A stretch of 64,000 nucleotides of DNA from Alistipes sp. GTDB taxonomy: Bacteria; Bacteroidota; Bacteroidia; Bacteroidales; Rikenellaceae. The position numbers and the translations under genes were made by a program. The stretch lies in contig JAFQOR010000012.1 of the NCBI GenBank assembly GCA_017403125.1, positions 171,654-235,653 of the forward strand, written 5' to 3'. Numbering within the stretch: the stretch's first letter is position 1; the number at the start of each line of letters is the position of its first letter. Below, piece after piece: positions 8,776-17,687 of the stretch. The notes below the pieces were generated by a model. That model saw only the letters and a list, made by a program, of their open reading frames with translations. It ran no database searches and was not told the DNA's origin.

Positions 8776-9621
8776 ATGAAGAGTTACATTGAGCTTTGCA
8801 TCCTATGTCCCAGCGAGGAGATGACCGAGATATGCATCGCCTTTCTCGCCGACTACCCCTTCGAGAGTTTCGACACAGAGCCGACACCCACAGGTGTTGA
8901 GCTCCGCGCCTACATCCTCGCCGAAGAGTGGAGATCGTGCCGCAACGAGGCACTGAATGTCGTAGAGAACTATGGCACAGTGGTTTCGGAACAACGCAAG
9001 GAGGATGAAAATTGGAATGCAAGATGGGAGCAGGAGAGCTTCCAGCCCGTAGATATCGAGGGTCGCATCCTCATACGTGCACCCCACCACCTACCCCCAA
9101 CTGCTGACGACACAATCGATGTTATCGTAGCTCCGCGCATGTCATTCGGCTCGGGACACCACGCCACAACGCGCAACATGTCGTTAGGGATACTCTCGAC
9201 CAAAGGCATCCGCACTGTTTTGGACGTAGGTTGTGGCACGGGCGTACTCTCGATACTCGCCCTAAAATGCGGTGCACACAGCGTCGATGCCGTAGATATC
9301 GACCCTTGGTCGGTGGAGAGTACGAAGGAGGCGGCTGTGCTAAATGGCGTTGATGGGCAACTAAACGTGATGCTCGGCACCGTGGAACTTATTGCCGGCA
9401 GAAAGTATGACATGGTAGTAGCGAACATCAACCGCAACATAATTATCAACGACATAGGCTCGTATGTCGAGGCGCTAAATGAGGGTGGCACACTACTCGT
9501 AAGCGGCTTTCTTGCCGACGACAGAGCGGCAATACTCGAAGCGGCGAACAGCCATCATCTCATTCTCATCGATGAACGGTGCGACAACGAGTGGCTCTGC
9601 ATGAAATTTCAATTAAGATAG
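8776..9621 (+). CDS. prmA: Ribosomal protein L11 methyltransferase
   Basis: A cytoplasmic SAM-dependent enzyme that trimethylates ribosomal protein L11. The N-terminal ~95 residues form the substrate-recognition domain (ELCILCPSEE...). The methyltransferase core has MSFGSGHHATTRNM, motif I DVGCGTGVLSILALKCGA, an acidic VDIDPWSV loop and the NINRNI segment that corresponds to the family's conserved NI(L/N) motif IV. The length, 281 aa, is slightly below the 290-310 of many homologues. It is followed after 15 nt by the WbqC-like gene, likely on the same transcript. Confidence 0.93.
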   Translation: MKSYIELCILCPSEEMTEICIAFLADYPFESFDTEPTPTGVELRAYILAEEWRSCRNEALNVVENYGTVVSEQRKEDENWNARWEQESFQPVDIEGRILIRAPHHLPPTADDTIDVIVAPRMSFGSGHHATTRNMSLGILSTKGIRTVLDVGCGTGVLSILALKCGAHSVDAVDIDPWSVESTKEAAVLNGVDGQLNVMLGTVELIAGRKYDMVVANINRNIIINDIGSYVEALNEGGTLLVSGFLADDRAAILEAANSHHLILIDERCDNEWLCMKFQLR

Positions 9622-9636
9622 CTTTTTTAGGGGACA

Positions 9637-10239
9637 ATGATTATTCTTCCATCACAATATTTTGGCAATACGGAGTATTGGGCAGCCATAGTTCAAGGTG
9701 GCAGCGACGTGGTTATCGACCTCGGAGAGAACTACGTGAAACGCTCGGAGCGCAACCGAACAACGATACTCACATCGGGCGGGACAATGCAACTTACCGT
9801 GCAGCTTGCACACGCCAATCGTCCGCGCCAACCTATGCGCTCGATGCAGATTGACTACTCTAAACGATGGCAACACCAACACCTTATAGCAATGGAGTCG
9901 GCATATCGCTCATCGCCCTACTACGACTACTATGGCGAGCGCTTTACCTCGCTTTATGCCACCGAGTGGCGCTACCTCGTTGATTTGAATATGGCGACAT
10001 TGGAGCGTATATGTTCGATACTCAAAGTAGGCGTTCCGCGCATCACCGAGAGCTACATCACAGCCTCGGAGGGCGACATAGACTTGCGCCAAAAGCGTCG
10101 CACGACGACATTTGTCGCCGAACCCTACATCCAGGTTTTCAACGACCGCCTACCCTTCGAGCCCAACCTCTCGATTTTCGACCTTGTAATGTGTGAAGGT
10201 CCGGCTGCTAACGAGCTCCTCGCACGTTGCCGGTTCTGA
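9637..10239 (+). CDS. WbqC-like family protein
   Basis: A 200-aa cytoplasmic protein of the WbqC-like family, which recurs in polysaccharide and signal-peptidase neighbourhoods of Bacteroidetes; its biochemical role is unsettled. Typical features are the opening LPSQYFGNTEYWA, a Lys/Arg-rich strand (KRSERNRTTILTSGG...LTVQL), the DYSKRWQHQHLIAMESAY segment and the end motif PYIQVFNDRLPFEPNLSIFDLVMCEG. The 3' end overlaps the converging GH2 gene by 32 nt. Confidence 0.88.
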   Translation: MIILPSQYFGNTEYWAAIVQGGSDVVIDLGENYVKRSERNRTTILTSGGTMQLTVQLAHANRPRQPMRSMQIDYSKRWQHQHLIAMESAYRSSPYYDYYGERFTSLYATEWRYLVDLNMATLERICSILKVGVPRITESYITASEGDIDLRQKRRTTTFVAEPYIQVFNDRLPFEPNLSIFDLVMCEGPAANELLARCRF

Positions 10240-12232
10240 TGATAATGCTGTCACGCTGACCCGATAGACTATCGACGGCTATGATGCGCGCCGAGCCATG
10301 CACAACCACCGAGTCGGCACGATAGACACCCGCAGCAACTCGTCGTAGCGGCAATGTGTCGTTTTCTCTACGTAACATAGGCGACGAAGATGACGTGTAG
10401 AGGGTTATAGATTGCAACGTATCACATCGCGTCTGCCATCTGCGCTCGGCGATATGGAGCGTAGGCTCCTCGCTATTCCACCTCGCTCGATACATGTAGT
10501 AGGCATCCTTGCGTCCGTCGCGGTCGAAGGTCACCAATCCCGACTGATTCAAGCCGTAGGCGCGCTGTGGCGAGGCATAATCGAACATATTATCGAGCCA
10601 TACGCCCCAGAATATTCCCGACTGCGAAACTATATCGGCATAGCGTTCGTGCATATATGTTTGGCGACGCTCGGGCAGATGACGTGAGCCACGGTCATAG
10701 CGTTTTATCTGCTCCGTAGAGTGGGTCATAACGCCCTCTTCGCCATAACATACGCCATAGCGTAATTGCCTCCACCTCTTATTCGTAACCAACTGATTGC
10801 ACCATACGCTCACATCGTCGGGCGAGCCCTTCTCCCAGCCTACATTCTGACGCAGAACAATTAGGTCGGTGATGAAATTGATATCGCCATCGGCATTGCT
10901 GCATGCCACCGTGGGACGCGAGGCGTCTAACTCGTGAGCAAGCGTATTCAACTCCTTGATATAATCGATGACGCTATCACCACGCTGGCTAACACACGAG
11001 AATAGTCCCCACATGATGATAGACGGGTGGTTGAAGTTCTGTGCCACAATCTCGCGCAGTTGCTCGAAGCCACTCTCGCGGAAGGCAGGTGTGGGGATGT
11101 AGCATATATCGCCAAAGATTGTCGTCGAGCGCGTAAAAGGCATATCTACCCACGCCAGCATACCTCGTCTGTCGCACTGCTCGTAGAGATAGCCATCGTG
11201 AGGCCCCGACAACGAACGCAAGGCGTTGGCACCGAGGTCCGAAATAGTGGCTAAATCCTCGTCGTAGGCATCACGGTCGAAGGCCAAACCCCGACCATAG
11301 CGGTCGTGGGCATAGTTTACACCCCTTACGTCCACCATTTCGCCATTTAGATAGAGACGGTTGTCGTCACCTATCTCGATACTGCGAAAGCCCGTTACAA
11401 CCGACACCCTGTCGAGTACCTCGCTATCGTTGTGCAACGCAACCTCAACATTGTATAACATAGGTGACTCCGGGCACCACAGCTCGGGATTTGGTATCTC
11501 GTAGGGTATAGCCAATGAGTTGCGCGCATCGCTCTTCGACACCCTTACCGAGCGACTGAATGCCTCGTAACCATCGGGACCCACGATACGCACATGGAGC
11601 ATCTGGTGGTCGTTATTTGCTGACGACAAGAAGACGCGCACAACGCCCGAAGCCTGCTCCGAACTTACTCTATGTTGCTCGACATAGACACCATCGGAGG
11701 AGTAGTGCGTGAGCGAAATCATATCCTTGTTGGTCACGACAAGCTCCACATCGCGATATATGCCACCATAGGGTGCCAAGTCCGAGGATATGGGCATAAG
11801 GTCGTTGCGACGACTATTCGACACCATAACAAGCAGCGAGTTCCATGCGCCAAAGTTCACGCGATGCGTAATTTCGACGGTAAATGCGGTATAACCTCCA
11901 CGATGCTCCGCCACATGGCGACCATTCAGAAATACGTCCGCAACACTCTGCACACCGCCAAAGCGCAGGAATAGCCTCTTTGAGGCATACTCCGCCGGGA
12001 TATACAACTCTCGCAGATAGTTTACCGTGGTCTGCTCGAACTCGGCATTCTCGCCTCCAACACCACTATTCCATGTATGAGGCAACGTGACATAGTGTGC
12101 ATTATCGTGCGACACTTCGTCCTCCGTAAAAAACTTCCAATCGTCGTTAAGCAGATAACTCTCGCGTAGAGGCTGCGCGACAGCCACCAAAGAGGTTGCC
12201 ACGCTGGCTATTATGGTAAGTAATATTCGCAT
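10208..12232 (-). CDS. GH2-family beta-galactosidase-like protein with degenerate catalytic motifs
   Basis: A predicted exported protein of 674 aa with the GH2 layout: signal peptide (1-20, ending AVAQ), sugar-binding jelly roll (~25-185; LPHTWN, FGGVQSVADVFLNG), immunoglobulin-like domain (~190-290) and TIM barrel (~295-590; RGVNYAHDRYGRG, NFNHPSIIMWGLF, GVWLDNMFDYASPQR). The acid/base motif is usually WGL(F/Q)NE, but here it reads WGLFSC, so the Asn-Glu pair is gone. The nucleophile motif, usually G(I/V)SEYGAEG, reads GVCYGEEG, with the Glu absent. The RLSHYPHD loop is RSLSGPHD. It is therefore probably a non-catalytic GH2 relative or a decaying gene, although the frame is intact. The frame extends to 12271; the ATG at 12232 is chosen for its signal peptide. 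Confidence 0.85.
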   Translation of the reverse strand: MRILLTIIASVATSLVAVAQPLRESYLLNDDWKFFTEDEVSHDNAHYVTLPHTWNSGVGGENAEFEQTTVNYLRELYIPAEYASKRLFLRFGGVQSVADVFLNGRHVAEHRGGYTAFTVEITHRVNFGAWNSLLVMVSNSRRNDLMPISSDLAPYGGIYRDVELVVTNKDMISLTHYSSDGVYVEQHRVSSEQASGVVRVFLSSANNDHQMLHVRIVGPDGYEAFSRSVRVSKSDARNSLAIPYEIPNPELWCPESPMLYNVEVALHNDSEVLDRVSVVTGFRSIEIGDDNRLYLNGEMVDVRGVNYAHDRYGRGLAFDRDAYDEDLATISDLGANALRSLSGPHDGYLYEQCDRRGMLAWVDMPFTRSTTIFGDICYIPTPAFRESGFEQLREIVAQNFNHPSIIMWGLFSCVSQRGDSVIDYIKELNTLAHELDASRPTVACSNADGDINFITDLIVLRQNVGWEKGSPDDVSVWCNQLVTNKRWRQLRYGVCYGEEGVMTHSTEQIKRYDRGSRHLPERRQTYMHERYADIVSQSGIFWGVWLDNMFDYASPQRAYGLNQSGLVTFDRDGRKDAYYMYRARWNSEEPTLHIAERRWQTRCDTLQSITLYTSSSSPMLRRENDTLPLRRVAAGVYRADSVVVHGSARIIAVDSLSGQRDSIIIRTGNVRGAR

Positions 12233-12252
12233 ACTGACTAAAATTATGACTG

Positions 12253-12260
12253 CAAATATA
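12253..12260 (-). promoter_or_regulatory. -7 promoter element for the GH2-like gene
   Basis: Read on the minus strand this is TATATTTG, a match to TAnnTTTG, 21 bp before the chosen ATG. No TTTG is found at the expected upstream spacing. Confidence 0.45.
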
Positions 12261-12331
12261 CGAAGAAACAAAAAAAATTACTAACTTCGTCCGAAATATA
12301 TTTTTTTCGCAAACCAAAACTTTTTGAACAT

Positions 12332-12973
12332 ATGCTTGATATTATCGTTATCATCGGATTCGTTTGGGCGGTCATTCTTGGCATGCGCCGCGGCTTTATA
12401 GTTCAGCTATGTCATTTGTTGGGCCTCTACGTTGCGATACTCATCGCTCCGAGCATTGCCTCGCCCGTAGGCTCGCTCTTCATGGATGACCCACGCAAAG
12501 CCTACATCGCAGGAATCATCGTTGTGGTTGCCTTCCTTCTGTTCCTCGTATGGATTTTGGCGCCCCTGCTCCGCAAGTTTATCATCTGGAAGCCGGCAAA
12601 GTGGTTGGACACCATACTTGGTGGCGCTCTTAACCTTGCGACGGCAATCATCATAATATCAGCCCTCTTCTCGACATTCGACCGTATAAACGTGGGCAAC
12701 CTACCACGCGTAGAGAAGATACAGGAGTTTATGGATATGAGCCCCGAAGAGCGTGAGCAGGTTATAGCCAAGCTTGGCATAGGCAACGGCGAGCTCCGCG
12801 AGTACTTCCACCACCGCTATGTAGATTACGCTACGCTCGACGCCTCGGCATCGTTTGGTCCGTTGGCACGCTTTGGCGACAAGATATGCCCCACACTCTC
12901 GCACATCGACGACAGCATAAGAAGCGAGACACAGAGTGCTACGACCGAATTTATCAACGACCTTAAAAACTAA
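12332..12973 (+). CDS. cvpA: CvpA family membrane protein
   Basis: A 213-aa inner-membrane protein of the CvpA family, known in E. coli from colicin V production and envelope stress tolerance. Four transmembrane segments are visible in residues ~1-115: LDIIVIIGFVWAVILGMRRG, the LCHLLGLYVAILIAPSIAS helix, IAGIIVVVAFLLFLVWIL and LNLATAIIIISALFS. The tail (~120-213) is soluble and acidic. The RRGF(I/V) near the first helix is typical. It stops at 12973 and rsgA starts 6 nt later. Confidence 0.88.
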   Translation: MLDIIVIIGFVWAVILGMRRGFIVQLCHLLGLYVAILIAPSIASPVGSLFMDDPRKAYIAGIIVVVAFLLFLVWILAPLLRKFIIWKPAKWLDTILGGALNLATAIIIISALFSTFDRINVGNLPRVEKIQEFMDMSPEEREQVIAKLGIGNGELREYFHHRYVDYATLDASASFGPLARFGDKICPTLSHIDDSIRSETQSATTEFINDLKN

Positions 12974-12979
12974 TTGGGG

Positions 12980-13906
12980 ATGACCGAGAGCCGCATCGAG
13001 GGTATAGTCACAAGTTCGACAGGCAGTTGGTATGAGGTAGCAACCGAGTACGGCAAGCTGAATTGTCGTATTCGTGGGCGTCTGCGCCTTAAAGGCGTGC
13101 GCTCGACAAATCCGGTTGTCGTAGGCGACCGCGTGGTAGTCGAGCCCGACGAGGAGAGCAGTGTCATACGCGAGATTCTACCCCGACGCAACTACGTCAT
13201 ACGCCGCGCCTCGAACCTCTCGAAGGAGTCGCACATAATTGCTGCAAACATAGACCAAGCACTGCTTATCGTAACGCTACACTCGCCCTCGACACCTCGC
13301 GAGTTTGTAGATCGCTTCTTGGTGACATGCGAGGCCTACAAAATACCCGTCACAATACTTTTAGGCAAGGCAGATACGCTTGTTGGAGAGTACGAAGCCG
13401 AGGCCACAGAGTTCGAGAGGATATATGGCGATGCCGGCTACCGCATCGTGCGTCTATCGTCGATAAGCGGCTTGGGTGTTGCGGAGGTTAAGGCGATGCT
13501 CAAAGGGTGCACAACGCTTGTTGCAGGCAACTCCGGCGTAGGCAAATCCACGCTTATAGGCTCGATAGACCCCACAATCCAGATACGCACAGGCGAGATA
13601 TCGGAGAGCCACCATAAGGGCAAACACACCACAACCTTCTCGACGATGTATCCGACAGACGATGGCTACATCATCGACACTCCGGGCATCAAAGGCTTTG
13701 GACTTATCGACATCAACGACAATGAGCTGTGTCACTACTTCCCGGAGATGATGCGCCTCGCTCCCGAGTGTCGTTTCTACAACTGCACCCACATCCATGA
13801 GCCGGGCTGCGCCGTGCGCACTGCCGTAGAGCAGGGCAAGGTAGCGTGGTCGCGCTATGAGAGTTACCTGAAAATATTGGACGAAGATGACAAATATCGC
13901 AAGTAG
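12980..13906 (+). CDS. rsgA: Ribosome small subunit-dependent GTPase A
   Basis: A GTPase that assists late maturation of the 30S ribosomal subunit. The G motifs are circularly permuted as in the family: OB-fold (~1-65), then G4 (LLGKADTL), G1 (GNSGVGKSTL), G2 region (HHKGKHTTT) and G3 (DTPGIKGFG), and a C-terminal zinc site with Cys and His (CRFYNCTHIHEPGC). The G4 position is GKAD rather than the usual NKxD, a substitution that may lower guanine specificity. A TTG at 12974 follows the cvpA stop directly, but ATG at 12980 with AATTGGGG before it is a better start (308 aa). Confidence 0.93.
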   Translation: MTESRIEGIVTSSTGSWYEVATEYGKLNCRIRGRLRLKGVRSTNPVVVGDRVVVEPDEESSVIREILPRRNYVIRRASNLSKESHIIAANIDQALLIVTLHSPSTPREFVDRFLVTCEAYKIPVTILLGKADTLVGEYEAEATEFERIYGDAGYRIVRLSSISGLGVAEVKAMLKGCTTLVAGNSGVGKSTLIGSIDPTIQIRTGEISESHHKGKHTTTFSTMYPTDDGYIIDTPGIKGFGLIDINDNELCHYFPEMMRLAPECRFYNCTHIHEPGCAVRTAVEQGKVAWSRYESYLKILDEDDKYRK

Positions 13907-14609
13907 ATTGCGTAGCGAGGAGCATAGCGACGAGTGGCTCCGCGAACGCCTCGACTACATGACACAATTCATCACCGAAGAGCGCCGCGAGGTGTTATTG
14001 CGCACCGTATCGCAGCGCACACACTACATGCGCATCCTCACCGAAAACATGTTTCACCCGCAGAACGCAAGTGCCATAATGCGCCACTGCGAGGCATTCG
14101 GCATACAACAGATACACACGGTCGAAGACCGTTGCCGCTTCGACCCCTCGGTAAATATCGTGCGGGGAACACAGAAATGGGTCGATGTAGAGCATCACGA
14201 AACCACTGCCGAAGCTCTTTCGGCACTCAAAGGCGAGGGCTACCGCATAGTGGCAACTACACCCCACCGTTGCAGTGCCACGCCCGAGACATTCGACGTT
14301 ACGAAGGGTAAGTTCGTTTTGGTATTCGGCACCGAACATGCAGGCATATCCCAAGAGGTTATCGAGGCCGCCGACGACTTCCTTATGATTCCGATGTGTG
14401 GCATGGTCGAGAGCCTCAACGTATCAGCCTCGGCTGCCATACTTATCTACATGCTATCGGAGCGCATACGTCAGAGCGTCAAGGGCTGGGAGTTGAGTGA
14501 CTCCGAGAGGCTCAAACTACTCACACGTTGGACGATGTCGAGTGTGCGCGACTTCGAGGGCATATTGCGACGCGCCGAACAGAGCGGAAAACTTACTGTC
14601 GAATACTAA
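13887..14609 (+). CDS. TrmH/SpoU-family RNA 2'-O-methyltransferase
   Basis: A SPOUT-class methyltransferase, 240 aa, best matching TrmH, which 2'-O-methylates G18 in tRNA. The motifs are motif 1 PQNASAIMRHCEAFGI (Asn and Arg), motif 2 VLVFGTEHAGIS and motif 3 IPMCGMVESLNVSASAAI, which forms the trefoil knot. The N-terminal helix and C-terminal extension (KLLTRWTMSSVRDFEGIL) fit TrmH rather than RlmB. The start overlaps the end of rsgA by 20 nt. The target RNA is assigned by family only. Confidence 0.87.
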   Translation: MTNIASRLRSEEHSDEWLRERLDYMTQFITEERREVLLRTVSQRTHYMRILTENMFHPQNASAIMRHCEAFGIQQIHTVEDRCRFDPSVNIVRGTQKWVDVEHHETTAEALSALKGEGYRIVATTPHRCSATPETFDVTKGKFVLVFGTEHAGISQEVIEAADDFLMIPMCGMVESLNVSASAAILIYMLSERIRQSVKGWELSDSERLKLLTRWTMSSVRDFEGILRRAEQSGKLTVEY

Positions 14610-14619
14610 ATTTAGGGAG

Positions 14620-15813
14620 ATGATACTCAGAAAACAGTTTTTGGAGCACGTAGGGCAGACCTCGCCATCGCCAATGCTCATTGAGGTGGCACGCGCCGAA
14701 GGTTCGTTCTTCTATACCCCCGAGGGCAAGCGCTACTTCGACCTTGTTGCCGGAGTGTCGGTAAGCAACGTTGGGCATGCCAACCCCGAGGTGGTAGGTG
14801 CCGTACAGCAGCAAGCTGCCGACTATATGCACATCATGGTATATGGAGAGATGGTGGAGCGCCCACAAGTGGAGTACGCACGGCGTATATGCGAACTTAT
14901 GCCCGCCACGCTCGACTGTCTCTACTTTGTGAACTCGGGTGCCGAGGCGGTGGAGGTAGCTCTGAAACTCGTAAAACGGTGCACGGGACGCACCGAGCTT
15001 ATATCAATGCGTCGCGCATATCATGGCTCGACACATGGCGCAATGTCGATGATGGGCAACCCCGAGGGTGAGGAGTGGAAGGGAGCCTTCCGCCCGCTAC
15101 TACCCGATACGCGCGCCATAGAGTTCAACTCGTTTGCAGACCTAAACCGCATCACGGAGCGCACGGCAGGTGTGCTGTGCGAGGTTGTGCAGGGCGAGGC
15201 CGGTGTGCGTCTTCCCAACCCCGAGTGGTTGAAAGCGTTACGCGAGCGATGCACCGAGGTGGGGGCAATGCTTATCTTCGATGAGATACAGACAGGAATG
15301 GGACGCACAGGCGAGATGTTTGCCTCGACAAAATATGGCGTAACACCCGACGTTATATGCCTTGCAAAGGCTTTTGGCGGCGGCATGCCGCTGGGAGGCA
15401 TCGTAGCTAATCGCGAACGCCTCAACGCCTTCACACACCATCCATGTTTAGGACATATCACAACCTTCGGCGGGCACCCCGTATGTTGTGCTGCGGGCTT
15501 GGCAGCCCTCAACTACCTCACGCGAAGCAAAATCGTTGAACAGGTAGAGACAAAGGGTGCACTCTTCGAGAGGCTCTTGACATCACATCCCAAGATTTTG
15601 GAGATACGCCGTTCGGGACTGCTTTTAGCTGTCGAGCTCGGCAGGTCGGAGTATCTATACAAGATAATGGAGCTTTTCAAGGAGGCGGGCATCATGAGCG
15701 ATTGGTTCCTCTACTGCGACACGGCATTCCGCATATCGCCACCGCTAACCATATCAGAGGCCGAAATCGAGGAGTGCTGCGAACTTATAATTGCAGCGTT
15801 GAATAGACTATAA
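14620..15813 (+). CDS. Class III (aspartate aminotransferase fold type I) PLP-dependent aminotransferase
   Basis: A PLP enzyme of 397 aa in the acetylornithine / GABA aminotransferase superfamily. Seen are the gatekeeping VNSGAEAVEVALKLV phosphate-binding loop, the YHGSTHGAMSMMGNP segment, the Asp of IFDEIQTGMGRTG and the Schiff-base Lys in DVICLAKAFGGGMPLGG. The frame extends upstream to 14497 inside the trmH gene, but the ATG at 14620 has a good AGGGAG ribosome-binding site and matches family N-termini. The donor and acceptor cannot be told from sequence; no arg or lysine biosynthesis genes are nearby. Confidence 0.88.
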   Translation: MILRKQFLEHVGQTSPSPMLIEVARAEGSFFYTPEGKRYFDLVAGVSVSNVGHANPEVVGAVQQQAADYMHIMVYGEMVERPQVEYARRICELMPATLDCLYFVNSGAEAVEVALKLVKRCTGRTELISMRRAYHGSTHGAMSMMGNPEGEEWKGAFRPLLPDTRAIEFNSFADLNRITERTAGVLCEVVQGEAGVRLPNPEWLKALRERCTEVGAMLIFDEIQTGMGRTGEMFASTKYGVTPDVICLAKAFGGGMPLGGIVANRERLNAFTHHPCLGHITTFGGHPVCCAAGLAALNYLTRSKIVEQVETKGALFERLLTSHPKILEIRRSGLLLAVELGRSEYLYKIMELFKEAGIMSDWFLYCDTAFRISPPLTISEAEIEECCELIIAALNRL

Positions 15814-15873
15814 GGGGCTCAGCAGCACCATATTGACCTTTGATCAACACTTTGGCTCTTTTTTGCGAAACAG

Positions 15874-15906
15874 TTTGGCATAATTCGAATATATTTTGTA
15901 CCTTTG
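15874..15906 (+). promoter_or_regulatory. Promoter of the acyltransferase gene
   Basis: TTTG at 15874-15877, a 21-bp spacer and TACCTTTG at 15899-15906. It shows that the acyltransferase can be transcribed apart from the upstream run and supports the ATG at 15939. Confidence 0.65.
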
Positions 15907-15938
15907 GAACAAAACTCGACTACGCCAAACTTTTTCGT

Positions 15939-17300
15939 ATGAAGACCACAACAACTATTCGAGACCACTCGCTACTGCTGAAAGCCTTTCGTGCATACCT
16001 GATATACGTAAACACGGGGCTCTATTTTCGTAGAGAGCACATCGTCGGCTTGGAGAACCTTCCCCCGAACGGCACACCCCTGCTTATCGTTTCGAACCAC
16101 CAAAATTGCCTCAACGACCCACTGTGCGTATGCCTGGCACTCACCGACCGACGCATGAATTTCATAGCCCGTGCAAATGTCTTTCAGCGCCCCATATTCA
16201 ACAAGGCTCTGCGTGCCATGGGGCTACTTCCGGCTTACCGAATGTCGTTCGAGGGCTATGCCGCGGTAAACAAAAATCGAGAGACGATGGACGACGCCAG
16301 CCAAGCCATAAGTGACGGCGAGACGCTGATGATGTTCCCCGAGGCGGGACATCAGGATAAGCGTTGGCTCGGAGAGTTCAAACTCGGCTACCTGCGCATC
16401 GCCTTCGATGCTGCCGAGAAGTTGAATTTCGAACGTGACGTGATGATAGTGCCATCGTGCAACCACTATGCTTGCTACTTTCATGCCCGCAGCCGCATGC
16501 TCATAAAATTTGGCAAGCCGCTGTCGCTTCGCCAATATTACGATAGCTACCGCGAGGCACCGCGCGAGACGCTCGCCAAAGTAAATATGCTGGTACGAAG
16601 CAAGATAGATGAGCTAATGCTAAACATCGAGGACCTCGACAACTATGACGAGATTGACTTCTTGCGAAATAGCGAATATGGCGACATATACGCCTTCGAG
16701 CATGGCTTCAAACCGAGCTATCTGCCTGCACGTCTGCTCGCCGATAAGCAGCTTGTTGTCGCATTGAAAGAGGCGGCAAACAAGCACCCCGAGGAGATGA
16801 AACATATATATGCCGACACTCGTCACCTTCGAAACGAGATGGAACGCATAAACATCCGCGATTGGCTCTTTAAGCGCAAGCCGAGCAGCGCTACACTCAC
16901 ACTACGTGCGCTCGTACTCTTCGCACTTCTACCGCTGTTCGTCATAGCGATTATTCCCACAGCACTGCTGTTCATCATACCCAAGATTTTTATCGCACGC
17001 CTCATCAAAGACCGGATGTTTCTCGGCTCGTTTAATCTCGCCGTAAGTGCACTGATTACCATTCCGATATGTCAATTCTTGGCATCGATATTGATATGGA
17101 TATTTTGTGGCGGATGGTGGGCATTGGGCTACTTCGTTGCCTTCCCGCTAATGTTTCTCTTTGCATGGGAGTACATTCGCCTACTGCATAAGTTTGTCGG
17201 CACACGCAACTTCACATCGAGTCGAAATCGTGCCGAGATAGCTCGCCTCGACGCCCTGCGCAACTCAATTTTCGAGCGCCTTGCAGACCTCGTCAAGTAA
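15939..17300 (+). CDS. PlsC-like lysophospholipid/glycerol acyltransferase
   Basis: A membrane-associated acyltransferase of 453 aa, presumably acylating a lysophospholipid or related lipid at the inner membrane. The catalytic motif is SNHQNCLNDPL, with five residues between His and Asp, the spacing usual for the Bacteroidetes subgroup (NHQNALMD) rather than HX4D. FPEAGHQDKRW is the substrate-binding motif III. The C-terminal ~130 residues hold two or three transmembrane helices (LFALLPLFVIAIIPTALLFI, LAVSALITIPIC and following). The frame reaches 15840, but the promoter at 15874-15906 rules out that start. Confidence 0.88.
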   Translation: MKTTTTIRDHSLLLKAFRAYLIYVNTGLYFRREHIVGLENLPPNGTPLLIVSNHQNCLNDPLCVCLALTDRRMNFIARANVFQRPIFNKALRAMGLLPAYRMSFEGYAAVNKNRETMDDASQAISDGETLMMFPEAGHQDKRWLGEFKLGYLRIAFDAAEKLNFERDVMIVPSCNHYACYFHARSRMLIKFGKPLSLRQYYDSYREAPRETLAKVNMLVRSKIDELMLNIEDLDNYDEIDFLRNSEYGDIYAFEHGFKPSYLPARLLADKQLVVALKEAANKHPEEMKHIYADTRHLRNEMERINIRDWLFKRKPSSATLTLRALVLFALLPLFVIAIIPTALLFIIPKIFIARLIKDRMFLGSFNLAVSALITIPICQFLASILIWIFCGGWWALGYFVAFPLMFLFAWEYIRLLHKFVGTRNFTSSRNRAEIARLDALRNSIFERLADLVK

Positions 17301-17550
17301 CGCCACGCACCACTCCATAGGCAAACATTCCGAATTAGCAACATAAACTATCCGACATCCGCCCCCACAAGGTCGGCAATGTTGGATAGTTGGGGGAGCA
17401 TTGTTGCCACCACGACTCCACCGAAATGCAACACCCCCAAACCTCATAATCGTGCGTAAAAAAAGCCTAATAATCGTAAAGAAAAAGAAAATATTATTAA
17501 AGCCCAATCCGAATATTTATTCATAGTTACACAACTTTGTGGCTTATAAT
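17301..17550. other. Intergenic region before the SusC operon
   Basis: No gene is visible. An inverted repeat, AACTATCC at 17346-17353 with GGATAGTT near 17384-17391 and nested CCCCC/GGGGG, could fold into a hairpin, but it lacks a T run and is not a clear terminator. The last 150 bp are AT-rich. Confidence 0.4.
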
Positions 17551-17582
17551 ATTGTATGTTAAATATTTTATGCTTATATTTG
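17551..17582 (+). promoter_or_regulatory. Promoter of the SusC-led operon
   Basis: ATTG at 17551-17554 (-33-like), a 20-bp spacer and TATATTTG at 17575-17582. The leader before the SusC ATG would be about 100 nt. No sigma/anti-sigma or hybrid two-component gene lies beside the locus, so the regulator is elsewhere or the operon is constitutive. Confidence 0.6.
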
Positions 17583-17687
17583 CATAGTTGCACGTTGCAC
17601 ATTTAACCACATTTCTATTCAAACGAAATATTTAGTCGAAGGCTAAACTACCATACAGTGCAACGTATGCCATTAAGCAATAAAAAA

